Positions 61,201 through 64,000 of a stretch of DNA of 64,000 nt are shown in pieces. Within the stretch, counting starts at the first letter, position 1, and every line of letters begins with the position of its first letter. The translations under genes and the position numbers were made by a program. Location: contig OU744730.1 in assembly GCA_916613615.1 (NCBI GenBank), positions 7,956,406 to 8,020,405 of the forward strand, given 5' to 3'. Under the pieces are notes generated by a model that saw only the letters and a list, made by a program, of their open reading frames with translations, made no database searches and was not told the DNA's origin. This stretch comes from Steromphala cineraria. Its lineage: Eukaryota; Mollusca; Gastropoda; Trochida; Trochidae.

Positions 61201-63741
61201 TGATAAAGTACCTTGGAACTATCCATGTCAAGCAATAAGTATTGATAAAGTACCTTGGAACTATCTATGTCAAGCAGTAAGTATTGATAAAGTACCTTGG
61301 AACTATTTATGTCAAGCAGTTAGTATTGATAAAGTACCTTGGAACTATTTATGTCAAGCAGTGAGTATTGATAAAGTATCTTGGAACTATTTATGTCAAG
61401 CAGTGAGTATTGATAAAGTACCTCGGAACTATTTATGTCAAGCAGTGAGTATTGATAAAGTACCTTGGAGCTATCTATGTCAAGCAGTGAGTATTGATAA
61501 AATACCTTGGAACTATTTTTTTTTTTATCTTAGTTGTTGGGGGGGGGGGGGGGGGGGGGGGGGAATCTACATTAGATATTAGGATTTTGGAGAAAATGTG
61601 GTAAATTTGTTAGAAATATGTTAACAGTCCCATCTGGCTCACAACTTCTAAACCAATCATCACATATGGATCAAATTTGATGTGAAGATACATAATCATC
61701 TGTTCAAAGGTGTGTCATGAAGAACAATTTTGAAAATATTTTCATAATTTTTTCCTTTTTGGCAAAAAAATTAGGACTCTGTTGGAAAACTGTTACAACT
61801 CCTGTTCGGCTCACAACTTCTAAACTAATCATCACATATTGCTAAACCGCAATGCATAGCCGTAATAGTGTTATACAAGCAACATTGACAGAAGTGACAT
61901 ACTTTTGAAACCCCTAATCACCTCACCTGCACTCACCCTGTGTGATTCAAACCCTCCCCCTCGGAGTCAACACCACCAACAATCTCATACCAGCAGCTCT
62001 ACTCAGCAATGAGGTCCAACAAACACTAGATACGCTGTTAAACCATTATCCCTCTTACAGATTTCTAGATATTTGAAATCCTCTGATACAAGTTTACCAA
62101 CACATATTTTCAATGGAGCAATCATTCAACACCTATCTCTTTTTCTTCCAGGTCCCTGGACTATGATCGTCTTCCTGGTCACTTCTACAGCTTCACAGTG
62201 ACCGCCACAGACAAGGGTAGCCCTTCTTCATCTGGCACCGCCAACGTGCGAGTCTTCATGACCAACGTGAATGATGAACCACCGGAGATCATCCTTGATG
62301 ACCAGAAACTGAGTGTACGAGAGGACGCCAATGTAGGAGAAGTTGTGACTGTTGTACAGGCTATTGATCTCGACAGGGACCGAGTTGAGTTCTACTTCTC
62401 TCGTAAGTTTTTATTTGCTCAGGTTACAATCTTTGACGCTTTTGCCCGAATCATGTTTACTTGTAGCTCAGGGTATACATACATCTAGTCCTTGTACTGA
62501 TTTTAACACCTTAAACCCAAACTTATTCACTCGCCATTAACAAAATGTGCAAAAATATTATGTTTTTATTAAAAGGTTTAAAGAATCTAAGATCATAATT
62601 TGTATTTGCTGTTGATTAAGTTCGTCTTATGTTGCAACCTCAGTCTTATTTTTAACAAAAATATATTGTTTCACTATGCTTCAAACCATTTTGTTTTATA
62701 CCTGCCATAAACAAAAGTGATATTCATACAATTCACAGCAAGGAATACACAGTACGAGATCTTTGACATCATCCCCACATCTGGTCTTATACGAGTGAAG
62801 AGGCCAGTACCGACAAACCGTGACGAGTATGTGCTGAACATCACAGCGCTAGATGATGGAAGTTGTTGTGGAAGCACCGTCCGCTTGTCAAGTGAAGTCT
62901 ACCTCAATGTTGAAATAGTTGACACCAACACCCACAAACCTTCCTTCCCTGACTGTAGTCAGTACAGCAGCACAACGTTCAAAGAGAATGAACCACCCTC
63001 GACACCAGTTCTTGTCGTAAGTTATTAGGTGGCCTGGTGAACTTGTCACTTGGTACTGGAACTCTTTCTCAAAACATGTGTCAACTTTTGTCAACTGAAT
63101 TTTAACTGCTTAAATATTTCAAAGGTAGAAGTTTTATAAATTGTCTTGTCATGTTGACTTTCTGAAATAACTTAGACTTTGCGAAATAAGAGAGAGATCA
63201 AGTATATATTTACAAATAAATATAATATATATTTAATGTTAAATTCACGCTGACGATTCAATTTGTCAACATTTTCCCCTTTTTTAATTAGATTCAAGCC
63301 GTGGATCAGGATCGAGGAGAAAATGGGCGTGTCACTTATTCCATTTTGCGGGGATCAAGTCATCCAGGACTTTTCAACATAGACAGAGACACTGGCAATT
63401 TGACCAGCGCCCAACCCTTCGACCGAGAACAACGATCATCCTACTCCATCACAGTTAAAGGGACAGATCAGGGTACTCCTCCATTGGACGGGTACTGTAC
63501 CTTCACCATGTCCATCGATGACGTCAACGACAATCAGCCAGTCTTCGATCAGCCTCGATACAACGCAAAGATCAGTCAAGACTTGCAACCCGGACATTCC
63601 ATCGTCACAGTCAGAGCCAACGATGCTGACCTTGGAATTAATGCATGGGTCATCTACAGTCTTGTTCCAAGCAATGACGCTGCCTTCTTCCGTATTGAGA
63701 ATGAAGCCGGTATTATCTACCTCAAAAAGTCGGTCGGACAG
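40174..63741 (+). CDS. CadN-type classical cadherin, N-terminal exons (3' partial)
   Basis: Exons in phase: 40174-40228, 45324-45596, 48492-48677, 49131-49398, 49720-49954, 52996-53104, 53410-53548, 62152-62402, 62739-63016 and 63292-63741 (2190 bases, 730 codons), each with GT/AG. Exon 1 encodes a signal peptide (METVWIVLTQLVLLHTVLG). Exon 2 starts AERVRRQ, a furin-like site expected to free the mature N-terminus. Cadherin repeats follow with TDVNDEAP, LDDNDNRP, TNVNDEPP, VDTNTHKP and DDVNDNQP linkers; KPSFPDCSQY is typical of N-cadherin-like repeats. The mature protein would be a calcium-dependent adhesion ectodomain at the cell surface. It is the tandem neighbour of the cadherin ending at 5330. 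The final exon's donor GTAAGC at 63742 shows the gene continues. Confidence 0.93.
42096..42326 (+). pseudogene. DIRS gag-like fragment
   Basis: KKTKKRARVYFPSPFNPKTL followed by EASILTEV parallels the KKAKKAKKRARESRHASFD...KSFKNDILTSV stretch of the ORF at 6801-8066. Only this short part survives. Confidence 0.55.
42765..43724 (+). pseudogene. PIF/Harbinger nuclease (DDE) pseudogene
   Basis: Motifs of HARBI1-type nucleases appear in order: MAIDGKHITIRCP (first Asp), LLGDDAFTLRTYMMKPYS (second Asp) and ISRGRLLVEKAFGILAQSF (Glu), then EACISLHNLMRDRYP. Between the first two, bases 43040-43200 need two frame changes and contain stops (SLYYNNKGFFSV in another frame, then DVGGQGAMLDCQIFNE followed by TAA). 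It is therefore a pseudogene. These nucleases cut and paste with a partner Myb-like protein, which was not seen. The copy lies inside the DIRS relic. Confidence 0.88.
44311..44586 (+). pseudogene. Tyrosine recombinase C-terminal fragment
   Basis: IMAGCFWKSGLVFANHYL and DVSTEDLEG match the recombinase at 8353-9426 around its Trp and Tyr catalytic residues. The His-x-x-Arg site is broken: compared with AACCCGCATGAGATCAGGGC the relic lacks five bases (ATCAG), shifting the frame. Only the C-terminal quarter remains. Confidence 0.85.
44851..45323. other. Intron 1 remainder, no feature seen
   Basis: AT-rich intron sequence ending in the exon 2 acceptor. The small ORF here shows no domain. Confidence 0.5.
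45597..46614. other. Intron 2, first part, no feature seen
   Basis: AT-rich intron without recognisable elements. Confidence 0.5.
46615..46967. mobile_element. 353-bp MITE
   Basis: Terminal inverted repeats GGGGCAGTAGCACGTTTT at the left and AAAACGTGCTACTGCCCC at the right bound a non-coding 353-base element in intron 2 of the second cadherin gene. The target duplication is unclear, so the superfamily is not assigned. Confidence 0.88.
48235..48318. repeat. 84-bp imperfect hairpin
   Basis: AATCTAAATAAATTTAGATC and GATCTTAATTTATTTAGATT form imperfectly paired arms around ATACTGTTGTAT, with GTCATAC/GTATGAC pairing near the tip. It may be a small foldback MITE in intron 2. Confidence 0.75.
50076..50800. 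mobile_element. Unclassified non-autonomous repeat with ~180-bp internal repeats
   Basis: It starts with a hairpin TATGCCCC...GGGGCATA and a GTCCGTCCGTACGTACG tract. It then holds three diverged units containing GGCATCCTAAGGGTGTGCAT (near 50238, 50431 and 50606) with TTCTGACAT and GCAAGTGAAAGCTCATA. It sits in intron 5. The right end is approximate. Confidence 0.65.
51034..51907. mobile_element. Non-autonomous repeat element of ~168-bp units (copy B)
   Basis: This is the same family as 23049-24345: the left end AACAAGCAGCTGACAGGGTC with TATCCCCTGCAA, three to four ~168-base units, then ACGGACGGACGG and the CCGCAAC/GTTGCGGGGG hairpin with ATAATAA. It lies in intron 5 of the second cadherin gene. 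Confidence 0.82.
51908..52720. mobile_element. Unclassified repeat with ~150-bp internal units
   Basis: It begins CCCAGGCTACGACCTAGTC with a GTGCGTGCGTCCGTCC tract, then three units of TTTCCGGAGCATAA, TATACCACTTGGAAACTTC and GGTATGGCAGTAGCC near 51990, 52136 and 52298. It ends GTGAGCTGCGCTCACTTTTG, a small hairpin. It directly abuts copy B of the 168-bp family. Confidence 0.65.
53410..53548 (+). CDS. Cadherin exon 7, source of the 42-bp array
   Basis: This exon ends ...CATGGAACTATCTATGTCAAGCA and splices after CA in phase to G|TCC at 62152, giving YVKQSLDYDRLPG, a normal cadherin continuation. Its last ~26 bases plus the donor GTGAGTATTGATAAAG are the repeat unit of the following array. The exon's own TGATAGAGTACC and the intronic TGATAAAGTACC form a short homology that could have seeded the first duplication. 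Confidence 0.93.
53549..61517. repeat. 42-bp tandem array (~190 units) of exon end plus 5' splice site
   Basis: The consensus unit is GTGAGTATTGATAAAG, TACCTTGGAACTATC, TATGTCAAGCA, 42 bases, repeating without phase loss for ~7.97 kb. Variants include GTAAGT, GTCAGT, GAAAGT, CATGG for CTTGG, CCATG for CTATG and TTAAGC for TCAAGC. Units with GTGAGT or GTAAGT preceded by CAAGCA are consensus donors. Early units (to about 53810) alternate as an 84-base dimer, and later parts show higher-order copies 630 and 420 bases apart. Because 42 is divisible by 3, long ORFs open on both strands by chance. Confidence 0.98.
61539..61563. repeat. Poly-G tract (25 nt) at array end
   Basis: The run of G follows a 10-base T run and TATCTTAGTTGTT directly after the last 42-bp unit. 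Its length may be uncertain. Confidence 0.9.
61612..61850 (-). repeat. Fragment of the ~168-bp repeat family (copy C, inverted)
   Basis: GGCTCACAACTTCTAAAC, ATCAAATTTGAT and AGGTGTGTCATGAAGAACAA are the reverse complement of the units in copies A and B. About one and a half units remain, in intron 7 after the array. Confidence 0.85.
62152..62402 (+). CDS. Cadherin exon 8, acceptor partner across the array
   Basis: The acceptor TTTCTTCCAG precedes GTCCCTGGACTATG. The exon encodes LDYDRLPGHFYSFTVTATDKG and the MTNVNDEPPE calcium linker, then splices at C|GTAAGT to 62739. The 8.6-kb intron before it is mostly the 42-bp array. Confidence 0.93.
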
Positions 63742-64000
63742 GTAAGCCATGAACATAATTGAACATGATTGAACAGGACCTGATGGTGTCACTAACAAAA
63801 TAATAGTCCTAAATCATAAGACTTTTCCACTATCACATTTGTCCATCCTATTACGGGGAAAACTATTCATCTGATTCTTTTCACATTTTGCATGTGCAGT
63901 GCCAAATCAAAACTAAAATTGATAAGTTTTTTTTTGTTTTTTTTTGTTTTTTACAAAATTAGGTTCCATTTTTTTGCTTAGTCATTTGTCAATCAAAATT

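Noticed and set aside
53724..61235. Very long open frames on both strands of the 42-bp array (up to 559 codons, e.g. SSKVLYQYSLLDI repeats)
   Set aside because: They are arithmetic by-products: 42 is divisible by 3, so a unit free of stops in one frame stays open. Breaks in these frames come from single-unit variants. They do not join the cadherin frame, and frames are open on both strands at once.
53549..61517. CRISPR-like array
   Set aside because: The units are head-to-tail without distinct spacers, derive from a cadherin exon, and lie in an animal intron.
1..64000. tRNA, rRNA or tRNA-derived SINE
   Set aside because: No cloverleaf, A/B-box pair or rRNA core sequence was recognised on either strand by eye. 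A covariance-model scan would be decisive.

Overview
This is a metazoan genomic window, most likely from a lophotrochozoan and probably a marine mollusc. That placement rests on a protostome-type classical (CadN-like) cadherin architecture, many short exons in AT-rich introns, and a mix of DIRS-like, Penelope-like, piggyBac-like, PIF/Harbinger-like and APE-type LINE elements. No prokaryotic or organellar feature is present. The species assignment is an inference.

Layout. (1) 1-5516: eight exons on + encode the C-terminal part of a CadN-type cadherin ectodomain. They end at TGA 5328-5330, before any EGF, laminin-G, transmembrane or catenin-binding region. (2) 5608-9994: a DIRS-like tyrosine-recombinase retroelement with inverted terminal repeats and an internal complementary region, with its reverse transcriptase deleted. 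(3) 11379-14640: a 1.2-kb tandem duplication of LINE fragments. (4) 15487-22010: a 5'-truncated Penelope-like element on the minus strand. It carries a hammerhead-ribozyme-like motif and is split by a 4.9-kb piggyBac-type element (15631-20556) flanked by TTAA. (5) 23049-25765: a non-autonomous repeat built of ~168-bp units, then the RNase H end of a second LINE family. (6) 26521-39902: a large inverted repeat with ~2.5-kb arms and a 32-bp ACTCTAGAGT-type satellite. A full-length 4.96-kb LINE with a 2A-like motif in ORF1 has inserted into its right arm. (7) 40174-end: ten exons on + encode the N-terminal part (signal peptide, furin-like site, cadherin repeats) of a second CadN-type cadherin. 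The gene continues past the window. Its introns hold a DIRS relic with a nested PIF/Harbinger pseudogene, a MITE and several non-autonomous repeats.

The most striking structure is intron 7 of the second cadherin gene (53549-62151). Nearly 8 kb of it is a 42-bp tandem array of about 190 units. The array was seeded by the last bases of exon 7 plus that exon's own 5' splice site, so most units carry a fresh GTGAGT or GTAAGT donor. Splicing from the very first donor (53549) to the acceptor before 62152 restores the cadherin reading frame exactly. Any later donor would add 42n bases containing in-frame stops. All exon boundaries were read by eye from GT/AG sites and reading-frame phase. Family assignments come from motif recognition, with no database search.
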